Of a stretch of 64,000 nucleotides of DNA, positions 1 through 11,440 are shown in pieces. The notes under the pieces are model-generated. The model searched no databases. It had not been told where the DNA came from and saw only the letters and a list, made by a program, of their open reading frames with translations. Numbering within the stretch: position 1 is the first letter of the stretch; every line of letters begins with the position of its first letter. Made by a program: the position numbers and the translations under genes. Source of the DNA: Aphidius gifuensis (Eukaryota > Arthropoda > Insecta > Hymenoptera > Braconidae). Location of the stretch: positions 806,001 through 870,000 of the forward strand of contig NC_057793.1 in the NCBI RefSeq assembly GCF_014905175.1. Reading direction: 5' to 3'.

Positions 1-984
1 TTTTATTTTTTTGTATTGTTAATATTATCTTTTAAAATATTAGGTATTCATAGGAATATCATTTATATTTTTTTTAAAAAAATTAAAATTCAATTTGTAA
101 ATTAAAGAAAATATATTTTAAAAATTTGTAACTTCAATAAAAGTAAATGGCTGACTTTTGAATAAAGACATTAAATTTGTTAAAATTTATTTCATGTCTG
201 TGGTCTGATAGAAGAATATTTCGAAAAGACGAAGTAAAAATATCTTGAATTTAATAAAATAAAATAATTTAATTTTTTAATATTAGAATTTTCTGAGATA
301 TCAACATAGCTTTGAATACTAGTTAAAAAGCATGAATAATAGATAAAAATTGTATTGCATTGTAATTTTAGATGAAGACATTCAATTTTTAAATAACTAT
401 TTGTAATTACAATATGCACAGTAAATGACTTTCAAGCAAAAATAAAAAAATATAAAATTATATTAACATTGTAGATTAGAAAGAAGCATAAAATTTTTTT
501 GAACTTAAATTTGTAAAGATTCCATAAAATTTGTTTTATTTTATACAAAGTAAAAATGAAATCTCAAATATTGCTATGTCCATTAATTTTAATAAACATT
601 GTTTTTTTAATATTTAATGTAAAAAAGATTAGTTGATCGATGTTTCTTAATTGTGGGAGAGTAAAATTTCGTGAAAATTTTTCGGTAATATATGTCAAAT
701 TCACTAATTTTGTTATTTTTCATTTTCTTTGGTAAAAAATAAATTATTGGCAGCATCGATTGTAAACTTTATTAAATGATATTTTTACACAAATCTGTGT
801 GTATCATCATATTATTATTATTACTATTTTTATGATTTTTTTTCTAAACGAAATTTCTTTTTTTTTTCTACAAAAAAATAATATAAACTACAAGATTGTA
901 TTAGTTTTTCTGGAATATTTTTATTTTTTTATTTTGTAAATTGGTGGGTTAATTTTGAGAAAAAATATAAAAATTTAGAAAATT
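1..984. other. AT-rich non-coding stretch
   Basis: No open frame with protein-like composition, no tRNA and no recognisable repeat. The sequence is mostly A/T runs. It may be intergenic or the intron of a large gene lying outside the window. Confidence 0.5.
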
Positions 985-1530
985 GTAAAATTGAAAAAAA
1001 AAATAGAAATAATTGAAATTAAATTTTGAAAATTTTAGGACAGTTATATTTTGTTGTCATTTAAATAATAGAAGCATAATTTTGTGAAATTTTTACTTAA
1101 AAATATTTTTTTTTTAAATGGGATCTATTGTCGAAATTATGGAATTTTGTCGATAGATCCTGGAAAATATGAAGTTAAAAAAAAAATAAAAATAATTGAA
1201 ATTAATTGTTAAAACTTTTAGGACACTCGTATTTTGATGTTGTTTAAATACTAGAAAAATAATTTCATGAAATTTTCATTTAGAAATATAATTATATAAA
1301 ATAATATTAAAAATTCAATAAAAATTTGAAAAAAATAAAAATAAAATAAAATTTAGACATTATATTTATTGTTAAATATTAGATATAAACAATTACAACT
1401 TAGAAATATCATTATAAAAAAAATAGAAAAAAATTGACATTATTTTCTAAAACTTTGGGGACACTTTAAATATTGAAAGCACAACTTTATAAATAATTTC
1501 AAAAGAATGAATATTTTTGTATGAAAGATA
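985..1530 (+). repeat. Dispersed ~180-bp repeat family, locus 1
   Basis: Two clear units and one decayed unit in tandem. Each begins with an A-rich tract and AATTGAAATTAA. A line like TTTTAGGACAGTTATATTTTG follows, then TAGAAGCATAATTTTGTGAAA and a T-run before ATGG. The first unit carries an imperfect palindrome near 1121-1160 (GGATCTATTGTCGA ... TCGATAGATCC). The same consensus recurs in the same orientation at 6592, 11125 and 22845. I see no coding capacity or terminal repeats, so it may be satellite-like or a decayed non-autonomous element. Confidence 0.65.
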
Positions 1531-3235
1531 AAAAGGTTTTAAAAAAATAATCTAGAATATAAAAAATGAAATAATAATAATTTAGCGCTCTTGTCATCAC
1601 CATCATTTCTCTGGTTAATAAATAAACTTCTGTCGACACTGAAGCATTGCTCTTGTGTCTTGTCACAAGCTATGAATACATATAAAACTTGCTACATACA
1701 TGAGAAATAAAAAAAAAGGATTGAATAAGTCACTGGTATGTATTAAATAAATATATATAAAAAGTTGAGTTAATATTAATTGTCGCTGTCTCGTTCACAT
1801 TGGTACAAGATACTGGTCGCGTGAGAAGACATTCAACCAGCTACCTGGACCCTCACTGGACATTTTCTCATATGATTAATTACCTAATGATTGTTACTCG
1901 TAAAATGATAAACCCGCACTGATGATACATGTCATGATTCACGAGTGAATTATAATGAACGAATCAACAAAAAACAAAAAAGTTATTTTAAAAAATTTAA
2001 ATAAATAAATCAATGATCAACAACAAAATAATAAAATTAAATAAATAAATATAGTACATATATAAAAAGAAGAAAAAAAAATAAATAAAAAGATAAGAAA
2101 TGAACTGGCAGAAATTTACGATCCAATTTCGGTCAGAGATCTCTTTTATCCCCTTTTCGGGAAGAGACTCGTTGAATCACCCTTGGATACGATCGTAAAA
2201 GAAATACATTTGTTACAAAACGAAAAAAAAAAAATCATAATAATAATCATACAAAAATGATAAAAGAAAAAAATATAATGAAAAAAAAAATTTAACTTTT
2301 TAAAATCCTTTCTTAACACCCTCTCGTTACAATGTCATTTCGACTTGAAAATATTTCGGTGGCGCTATGGAGAATGTCAACAATTTTTTTTTTTTTTTTG
2401 ATTTATTTATTTTTAAGATGAAAAGTAGTAAAAAAATAAATTCATTGTTACTTTAGAGCTATTATTTAGCTTGTTAAAAATATATCAAAAAATTCTTGGT
2501 TGTTAAAAAAAAAAAATGAATTTTTGTAATAAAAAATTCATCTTCCTTTAAACTCGATGTATGTAATTCAATAAATGTAACATAAAAATTTTATACGATG
2601 GCTTATATAAATATTATAAATGACTGTAATATAATTTTTCACATAATTTTATTTTGTTGAAACTGGTAACGGTAAATGGTGCCAGTCGGAGAATTTTTTT
2701 ACCTGAATTTTTATATATATTTTTCGCTGAGAAATCTTAGATGGAAGAAGGTACCGTAAGAAATAATCTATGACAGTGAAGGCCCACCCTTAGCGACACA
2801 AGAAATATATAAAAAAAAAGGTTCGAGGAAGAAGACTCTCCAGTGTTTTATCTATTTTTTTTTTTTTTAGTTTTTCTTTTGATTTTTTTGTTTTTTTATT
2901 TTTTTGGATTTCCTTAAATTGTAACCCATGTCAGAAGCTATCCATAATTTACTGTTTTTTACGAGGCGGAGTTTGTTTGGTCAAATAGTTTGGAAAATAA
3001 TTTAGAGCCTTTTTTTTTATTCATTTTAACAAAGAAAGTCATTGTTTAATCGTTAGAATATATATGTGTATGTTTTTTTTTTTTTTTATTGGTAAAAAAT
3101 TTTAAATATTAAAAATTTATGGAAACAGGGTGAAAATAAATAAAATTCTCAAGTCAATCTGGACAACCCTCAACTATAAATTAATTTTTTTTTTGTAACT
3201 CTAGTAGGGTATACCAAATTTTAAAAAAATATATT
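1531..3235. other. AT-rich non-coding stretch with small GC-richer patches
   Basis: Patches of more mixed composition occur at about 1580-1960, 2110-2200 and 2740-2800. None holds a convincing exon. They could be conserved non-coding elements. Confidence 0.4.
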
Positions 3236-3320
3236 ACATTACTCAAAAAGTATACTAGAATTTCATCTAAAATAATTCAAATTTATAAATTTATTTTTTT
3301 TAATATTTGTTTATTTGTTT

Positions 3321-3560
3321 GAGTTCATCGAGTTAGCTGATGGTTAAGTTGACAAAAGCCCTGCCTACAGTGCTATTGGTCTCGAGTTCAAATCTTGCTG
3401 TTTTCTGGGACTCTATCGGCTGTCTTTACCAAAAGCGCAATTGTCTGTTTGGGGCAAATATAATCTAGTATAGACCATGTGAACTACGCACTTAGTCTAT
3501 GCCAGGAAATATCTGCCTCATACACCTCGAAAGATTAAACACCTCATTTTATTTTTTTTA
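3321..3560 (+). mobile_element. tRNA-derived SINE, copy 1
   Basis: Split RNA polymerase III promoter: box A-like TAGCTGATGG at 3334-3343 and box B-like GAGTTCAAATC at 3384-3394, 50 bp apart as in a tRNA gene. No cloverleaf closes, so this is tRNA-related rather than a tRNA gene. The body runs through GGGCAAATATAATCTAGTATAGACC and ends in a T-rich tail after ACACCTCATTTTA. The middle section (from TTGCTGTTTTCTGGG) differs from copy 2. Confidence 0.6.
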
Positions 3561-3756
3561 CCGAAAAGATAATGTAACACACTTATATATATTCTATCTA
3601 TCTATCTTTCTCTCTCACAATTATCGATGACAACTGTTTTTTTTATAATAAAAAAAAAAAAAAAATAAGTATACATTACTAAAAAAGTATGCTAGAATTT
3701 CATCTAAAATAATTCAAATTTATAAATTTATTTTTTTTAATATTTGTTTATATTTT

Positions 3757-4035
3757 TTTGAGTTCATCGAGTTAGCTGATGGTTAAGTTGACGAGAGCCC
3801 TGCCTACAGTGCTATTGGTCTCGAGTTCAAATCTGTATCACATCGGCGTTTGCAACAGCTCTTTAAAAGAAGCAAAATTGAACTCACTATGAAATAAAAA
3901 ATGATTTAACCGGTGTCTTTTTAGGGCAAATATAATCTAGTATAGACCATGTGAACTACGCACTTGGTCTATGCCAGGAAATATCTGCCTTAAACACCTC
4001 AAAAGATTAGACACCTCATTTTATTTTTTTTACAG
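3757..4035 (+). mobile_element. tRNA-derived SINE, copy 2
   Basis: The head is nearly identical to copy 1 (box A 3773-3782, box B 3823-3833), and so is the tail from GGGCAAATATAATC. The middle is an unrelated segment (GTATCACATCGGCG ... AACCGGTGTC). The conserved head and tail with a changed middle suggest two SINE subfamilies or gene conversion. Confidence 0.6.
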
Positions 4036-4175
4036 AAAAGATAATGTAACACACTTACATATATTCTATCTCTCTCTCTCTCACAATTATCGATGACATA
4101 ATAAAAATATACATTACTAAAAAGTATACTAGAATTTCATCTAAAATAATTCAAATTTAAATTTATTTTTTTTTC

Positions 4176-6590
4176 ATAATTTTATCAATTTATTTTGTCA
4201 AAAAAATTGCCACAATTTAGATTGATTTTTTTAACAAAAAAGAAGTACTTAAAAACCCTGTTATTAAATTATTTCATTCCCAAAAAAAAAAAAAGAATGA
4301 ATTTAATATTTTTTTAAAGGATAAAAAATTGCAAAAAAAAATTTTCATTCGACATGGAATGCATTATATATATTTAAATATATTTATACAGCATAATTTT
4401 GGATCTCAGTGTGCTTTAAAAAGCCATATAATAATATACTTAATATAATTTTTAAGACTTGTATATTATCCACAGGAGCTTTTCAGTTACCAAGACACAA
4501 AGTGAATTGATAGACTAAGACACGAGTATAATACAGTATAATTTGTCCAGTTCCAGCTCACAATCAAACTTATTACCGCAAACGGATGCATCTGTAATCT
4601 TTTATTAAATATCTAAAACCCAAAACCATTAATACATAACACACATATTCAAACCGACACAAACACAGTCCAGTTTCTTCAAGCTGTTTCATTCTCGATT
4701 CAACTTTCTTTTGCGTCATATAAAAAAAGAGTCTTGTTACATCAAGTGTTATTAATCCCGGCTATCAAAAATTGCCAGAATGAAAAATAGTTGTGCAAAA
4801 TATTATATTAAAACTAAAAGAAAAAATAAATGGCAAAAAAAAAACAGACAAACATTTGAATGAATGAAAAATTTAAAAAATAAAAAAATTGAATATTCAA
4901 ATTTTTTACCACCTGTGTTAGAGACCAGGCTCGATGGGAGATTTTTTTTTTTTTTTGATTTTACTTTTAAAACCAATGAAGCTGACAAAGCTTTTTTCAT
5001 ATTTTTTCATGAATATTATATTTTTTTATTTGGTGAAATTTTTGATTTAGTATAGTCATGATTATTTGGTGAGAAAAAAATTTGTAAATTTAAAAAATCA
5101 TAAATTTTAGTTTAATTAAAATTCAATAAATGAATTTTATTTTTTTTCTTTTTGTATATATATGAAAAATTTGTTGAAAATATATTTATGAAAAATCAAT
5201 TTTTTATTTTTTTCAGCATAAATCTAACCGAGAAAATAGAAATCCATCAATTTGGTTCATTTTTTTTATTTTATTTTTTTGTATTTTTGATGTGAATGAT
5301 GTTTTGATTTGAAAAATTGAAAAATACTTGGCAGACATTAAGCGACTAACACTCTTGCCACAATATCATTCGTCAATGGTTAAATATAAAATTAAATGGC
5401 GTGTGTGGGGCCCAATGTGCCACCAACAGTGAAGGGTTCGTTTTGTCTATACATGTATAACGAAGAATCACAAGTTTATAAGAAACTTCTTGAGTTTCAA
5501 TCTTGTATATTCATTTTAAAAAATATATTCGACATCAAGCTGTGACAAACGAGAATTTCTAATTGAAACATTTACTTTCATTTATTATTTCACTTTTGCC
5601 CTCTGTCCATGTCACTTTTAATAAAATCTCCAACATTTTCCTAAACTCTTGATAACTTTTTATCTTATCTAACATACAACAGATAAAAAATACCACATTT
5701 TATTTTAAATATTGTTTTTTTTAAATCTGTATATACAACAAGAAAGATTACAACGAAAAAAAAACAAAAACCAACCTTTTTTTTCGAACGAAATTTTCTC
5801 AATTTAAAAATCAATTTTGACTTGAAATAATTAATCAATTTTATTGACATTATTTTTAACTTTACAATACAAGTTTAAATATTCGAAAAAAAAAATTAAA
5901 TAACGATAATAAAATATTGTAAACCCATAATGTTTATTTAAATAAAAAAAAAGAAATTGAAAAATAAAAATTAATTTTTTGTCTAAGCCAAGACTGTGAC
6001 TAAATCATTTGAAATTTAAAAAAAAAAAAAATGTATATAAAACAAAGCATTTATGAATGTTAAATAAATGAAAAAAAAATAATAAATAAATAAAGCAATG
6101 GAATTTTGGAGTGTTCTGTTGGGCAATGGCTGGTACTGCGAGCCAACGGATAAGAATCTTTTCATCCCCAACAACTCTGATGGGGACATCGTGGTTTTAA
6201 TGTCGCTCCCTTCAACCCTCATGTGGCTGACTAGATTCACAGCTATACTACCACAAACCAACGCAATGACTCTTTTTTTTTTTTTGATTTACTTTCTCTC
6301 TTTATTTTTTTATATACAGACCATCAAATCTCCACAACGAACATTCACCTCTGCAGCTCAGCATTTTATTTTATATGCGCGATCGTTTTACTACATCGTA
6401 TTACATTCTCTTATTATTTCAACCCTTCATGTCAATATACATCTAATGGCAACATTAAAATTAAAAAGAAAAAAATTTTTTTTTCTATTTGTTATCTAAT
6501 CTTTATGGAGTCTGGTATGAAAATGGAAAGAAAATTAGCTTCAGTTCATTTTGAAGAATTTTCGCTTGTTTGGGCATTGATTGAACGAAT
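4176..6590. other. AT-rich non-coding stretch
   Basis: No supported gene. Patches of mixed composition lie at 4540-4760, 5330-5480 and 6098-6270. The last is open on both strands for more than 50 codons, but no splice sites, family similarity or initiation context make it a convincing exon. Confidence 0.4.
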
Positions 6591-6591
6591 A

Positions 6592-6985
6592 AATATCGAA
6601 ATAATTGAAATTAAAATATGAAAGTTGCAGAATAATTATATCAAGGTATTGTCTAAATTATAGAAGCATAATTTCATGAAAAATCTATGTAGAAATATTT
6701 TTTTTTCAAATGGAACTCGCAAAAAGAAATTCAGAGTTTTGTTTCCCAGCCATGCCTATGAAATTGTAAAAGAAATAAAAATAATTGAAATTAAAATATG
6801 TAAGTTGCAGAATAATTATATCAAGGTATTGTCTAAATTATAGAAAAATAATTTCATGAAAAATCTATGTAGAAATATTTTTTTTTTTAATTTAAACTGC
6901 AGAGAAAAATCCAGAGTTTTGTCCCCAAGTCACGCCAAGTTATGAAATTGTAAAAAAATTGAAAATAATTGAAATTAAGTTTCAA
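6592..6985 (+). repeat. Dispersed ~180-bp repeat family, locus 2
   Basis: Two very similar units start with ATAATTGAAATTAAAATATG at 6601 and 6781 (period 180), and a third start lies near 6965. Shared inner blocks are TAATTATATCAAGGTATTGTC and AATTTCATGAAAAATCTATG. This is the best preserved locus of the family. Confidence 0.7.
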
Positions 6986-6989
6986 AAAA

Positions 6990-9480
6990 ATCATATAAAT
7001 CTTTTGAAATAATTAAATATTAATTAACAAATATATTTTAATCATTTAATTAATAACAAATAATTGAAACCCATTAAAAATAATATTTTTTGATAAAAAA
7101 AAATCATAAATTAATTTTTTGTTAAAAAATTTTTAAATTTTATATTTGTGATTGGAAAAAAAATGAAAAAAATATTAAAAATATAAAAACAAAATATACC
7201 AATATTTTTGCCTATGAGCTTGGCCTGAGGGCAATTAATTAAAAGATAACAATCTCGCGCCAGTGTCACGTATCACGTATTAGACAGTAGGGTAGAATGT
7301 ATAAAAAAAATAAATAAATAAATAAATGGGGGATGAAAAATAAAAAGCGAAAAAAAAAAATAACATATATACAGAGAAGAATTCAAAAACTCGGGTGGTT
7401 TTTTTTACGTGAGGCCGATAAAAGTAATGTCCTGGAAAAATGTTTCTTCCCGCGAGCATTTTTTATTTTTTTCCTGTTTTTATCCTGTCTCTTTTTTATT
7501 TATTCATTTTTCGTCCCAACCCACAGGCAAAATTGTAATATTATCATTGGTGTATATAATTTAATGTAACATCAAAAAAAAAAAATCATATACCGAGTTA
7601 AAAAAAAATAATAAACATTAAAAATGAATTTTTTTATTTTTTAAATTAAAGATAAATGCTAAATTTTTATTTTTATTTTATCAATTTTAGGTATTAATAG
7701 ATGGTGGAATGAGTCGATTAAAATAGACACTTGACTTTTATATCATTGGTCAAGGTGTAGATATAGATAACGATTCTCTGATAATATTATATTTGAGTGT
7801 TAAAACAGTAGTGGAATATAATAGTGCGACTGCAGTGGTAAATGTGAACGTGGCAGTGGTCATCTCACGATGGGCATTGTGATAAGATTACTTATCACGT
7901 CAAATATAATACCACAATGTAACAATCAGATATGCATTTATAAAATTCACACCCCTAAAAGTCAAATTATATTTTTCATCCAGATGAAGTTACAATCAAG
8001 CACACGTGATTCAAAAAATTGATATACAAAAAAATTTGTTTGAATCGAAAAAGTAAGCCGAAAAACACTGATTGTTTTTTGTGTTTTTCAAATTGAAATG
8101 TCGCTTAAATATTAAAACAACAATTTTGAAAAATTTATAAATATATTTTAACAAAAACATAATGAAATTAAATCAATTTAAAAATACTAATAAACTCACC
8201 ATCAGTGCAGAGAGTCAGAGACTAATAAAAATCCAAAATTAAAGTCATCAAGTTGTCTCATTGAAATTCATAATTTGCAACAATTAAAAAAATAAATACA
8301 CATATATTTTACAATTAAATATTCATCAACAATTCTTCAAAAAATAAAAAGAGTTAATTATAAAAGTAAAAAAAAAATACATAAAAAAAATTAAAGAAGT
8401 GAAAATTAACGATGTGTTTCTTCGTACTAATTAAAATTTCTCAACGGAATGAACTTTATTGTTTTTTTTTTATATATTTTTTATTTTTTTTTCATAGCCG
8501 TTTGGTTGAAACCGGTGAAGCTGCAGCAGTGGCGACTAATTTAAATACACATGTCGATGCGTGCAAAGATTAAAACAGTGTGTATTTGCTGTGCCACGAC
8601 TTTGGTCGTCGATATGCCACGCCGATAGATACATACCCACGCATAATGATGCAAAAGTTCCTTTTGCGTGTGTAACTTCAATATAAAAAAAAAAAAAATA
8701 AAAAACTATATATGCAAATAAAAGAAAAAAAAATATATAGATATGGTTATTTTATTTATTTTTCTTTGAACTGTAGATTTTTGTTTTTTATTGTGACAAA
8801 AAATAAAAAATATATTGCCACACCTTAGTCCAGGACACACGAGGCATCATTAACGACAAACGGAAGTTAATGTATGAAATTATTTAAAATATAAAATTGA
8901 TAATAAAAATATACAAAATTATTATTAAATACTGTTAATTATTCAAGTGCATATGAAAATTTATAAAAAATTTTTTTTCAATGAACATATGGAGATTGAA
9001 ATATTAAGTAGGCCGAGCAGATGATAGCAGCTGTCAAGTTATCTGCAATATTTATTTATATTTTTTCTTTACTCATATGCATTTTTATCAACGCTTTTTT
9101 TCTTAATATTTTTATTATAAATATATTTTTATTTTTCCTCTTTATGATGCTAAAAAAAAATTCAAAAAAAAATGGGAGGAGACTGGTTAACTAAAACCAG
9201 GCATTAACGATTATAACAGTCATAAAAAAAATCGTCCTGTGTAATTTTATCAAGTTTGCTCTTTTAGCCAGATTGTTTTTTTTTTTTTTTCATATTTTTC
9301 CATCCCTTTTAATTATCATCATCAAAATCTAGTGCATTTTATTACAGCTTATGTATATGGAAGATTTAAAAAACAAAAAAGCTCATTTTAAATAAAATAT
9401 AAATATATTTATTATTATAAACAATAGATAAATTAAATTATAATAAAAAAAAAAAATAATAAAATTCATTTATTTATTGT
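6990..9480. other. AT-rich non-coding stretch
   Basis: Short GC-richer patches at 7200-7290, 7680-7950 and 8500-8660. No exon, RNA gene or mobile element is supported. Confidence 0.4.
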
Positions 9481-9484
9481 AAAT

Positions 9485-10130
9485 GTGTATTTGCTAGATG
9501 TATATTGGGCTAACAACCCCGTCAACACTGCGAGAATAGAGATGCTGTCTGCAGCTTCCAGAGATGCGATCAATATTATACACCATCACCTCCTCTGCCG
9601 CACCCTCCTCCACCTCCTCTTGAACCTTCTCCTTTTGCTCCTCTTCTTCCTCTTTATCATAATATTTTTTCTTTCTCCATCAGCAACGAAATTCAACTCG
9701 CACTCTTTCTCTTCATGTACAGTGATTTCTCCTCTGCAATGTTGGCAACCCCAGCATCACCACCACCACCAGCACCAGTAGTAGTAGTAGTAGTAGTAGT
9801 AGTCAAGCCACCCTGTGTTCCCTGGTGATTCTCTTGATGCCCTCTTTTCAACCCTCTTTCTCTCTGTGTGTTAGTGTGGGTGACGTCACTATCGTAGGAC
9901 GCCATCTTGCTATCAGACAACCGAGCCCTCCGTTATCGCATATTCACCCGATTCGTGTATACCATCAAAACTCACTGCGCACTCGTCGTTTTTTATTTTA
10001 TCATCTTTTTATTTATATTTATTTTTTTTTTTCTTTTAGATATCCTATTTAGTATGTATATTTTTGTTTGAGACCTCTCCGTGTATATTACGACTGAAGA
10101 GAGATTTTCCTCTATAAACATCCTTTGACT
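9485..10130. promoter_or_regulatory. GC-richer island with CRE and YY1/PHO-type sites
   Basis: About 650 bp stands out from the AT-rich surroundings. It contains a perfect cAMP-response element TGACGTCA (9881-9888) and CGCCATCTTG (9900-9909), a YY1/Pleiohomeotic-type core common in promoters. It also has pyrimidine tracts and an (AGT)n microsatellite at 9776-9803. On the minus strand an ATG in good context (9905) opens a 70-codon frame to 9693, partly made of the microsatellite and poly-Thr/Gly. A second open frame rich in Glu codons covers about 9497-9670 in another phase. A promoter with a 5' exon of an unidentified gene is likely; direction is uncertain. Confidence 0.4.
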
Positions 10131-10155
10131 TTCATACGACATTCACACTCTACTG

Positions 10156-10860
10156 CACGGAGAAAAATTTACATTTTTTTTTAATATAATACCATAGCAA
10201 TTTTTGCGTTGTGTTACAGTAAGCTGGAACCATAAGAGCATCATATTAAATTTTGAGACAGGCCATAGCAATTTTAATTGAAACGCCACTTATTGGCCGT
10301 ACGACTTTGATGTACCATAGTAATTTCGATGGGCAAAACGCAAAATTTATTATGTTTATAAACGTCAAAAATATTGTAAAAAATATTTTCCATTTGAACC
10401 CCTATCATTTCGGAGTAAACCCGGAGTTATCCGCTGCGCCACAAACGTATCTGTAAGGAAATATTATTTGTTTTACATTAACAATTTGAAAAAGCGTCAC
10501 GCCTCGCAGTCGACTCGGCAGTTGACATTTCTGATCCTTCATTAATTTTGCTATGGCCCATTGTAATTTTAAATATGTTTTTGTATTTTGAAAAACCTAG
10601 GAAATAAGAAAATTATTAAAATTTACTATGGTACATTGTAAATTTTCAGAGGATCATTAATCTTGTCCATAACAAAGTAAAATTTAGAAATAAACAAAGC
10701 AAAAAAAGAAAATATATTTTTGCTATGGTGCAATGTCTTTAGACTGATTATTTTAAATTTTAAATTTGGTTTCTGTAAAAATTTCTTATGCGTTGTAAAT
10801 TTTTCATCGGGGAATAAAAAAACATGACAAAATCGCTATGGTACATTTTAATTTTTCAAG
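10156..10860. mobile_element. Possible fold-back or MITE-like element with repeated CTATGG motifs
   Basis: CACGGAGAAAAATTTACA at 10156 is mirrored by TGTAAATTTTTCATCGGGG near 10794. Inside and just beyond, the motif CCATAG-(C/T)AATTT appears three times on the left (10192, 10262, 10314), and its reverse complement CTATGG appears four times on the right (10551, 10626, 10723, 10836). The mirrored layout resembles fold-back elements with subterminal repeats. No clean target-site duplication was found, so the limits are approximate. Confidence 0.35.
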
Positions 10861-11124
10861 ACTACAATTGTTTTTTTTCGTTGAAATGACAGTAAATTTT
10901 TTGATAATCATAATATGGTTCGATGGTAATGTGGCACCAAGTAATATATTGACAAAATTCCGTGTCAAAACAAAATTAACAAGAATATGTACATGGTTTG
11001 CATTGAATCTTCAAGTAAAAGTATAAGTTAATTATTTAATAATCAACACATTGAATGTAGTATTTAATGACTAATGAAATTTAATTTTGGATCTTCAATC
11101 ATCAATAACAACGAAAAAAAAATT

Positions 11125-11440
11125 ATAGAAAATTGAAAAAAAAAATGAAAATATAATTGAAATTAATTTTTAAAACTTTTAGGGTAGTTGTATTTTGTTG
11201 TTGTTTAAATACTTGAAGAATAATTTTGTGAAATAAATACTTGAAAACATGTTTTTAATTTTTTAACAAATATTATTTGCAGCAAATTTTCTGGAGTTTT
11301 GTTTGCAAGTTATGACAAATTATAAAATTAAAAAAAAAATATTGAAATTAAATTTTAAAACATTCTCAGAATACTTGTATTCTAGTGTTGTTTAAATACT
11401 AAAAGAATAATTTTCTGCAATTTATTTTAATATTTTAAAC
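11125..11440 (+). repeat. Dispersed ~180-bp repeat family, locus 3
   Basis: Two units, with ATTGAAATTAA near 11157 and 11340. Both are followed by TTTTAAAAC, a TTGTATT(T/C)T line and TTGTTTAAATACT, ending at ATAATTTT(G/C)TG. More diverged than locus 2. Confidence 0.6.

Larger units (their letters stand above)
3236..4175 (+). repeat. 437-bp tandem repeat array (about 2.1 units)
   Basis: The marker CTAGAATTTCATCTAAAATA starts at 3255, 3692 and 4129, exactly 437 bp apart each time. Each full unit holds an AT-rich lead, a tRNA-derived SINE copy, then AAAAGATAATGTAACACAC, a TCTATC/CTCTCT microsatellite and CACAATTATCGATGACA. The third unit stops soon after its lead. Confidence 0.8.

Noticed and set aside
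3334..3394. tRNA gene (box A and box B at proper spacing)
   Set aside because: No acceptor stem or anticodon arm can be closed and the sequence continues into a SINE body; a second copy shows the same, so it is a tRNA-derived SINE.
6098..6499. 133-codon frame on the plus strand (and an 81-codon frame on the minus strand)
   Set aside because: Only the first 55 codons are of mixed composition. The rest is translated T-runs, there are no splice sites and no recognisable family.
9497..9670. Glu-rich minus-strand frame as an exon
   Set aside because: It is a GAG/GAA-rich simple sequence preceded by a stop, with no acceptor in phase; kept only as part of the island description.
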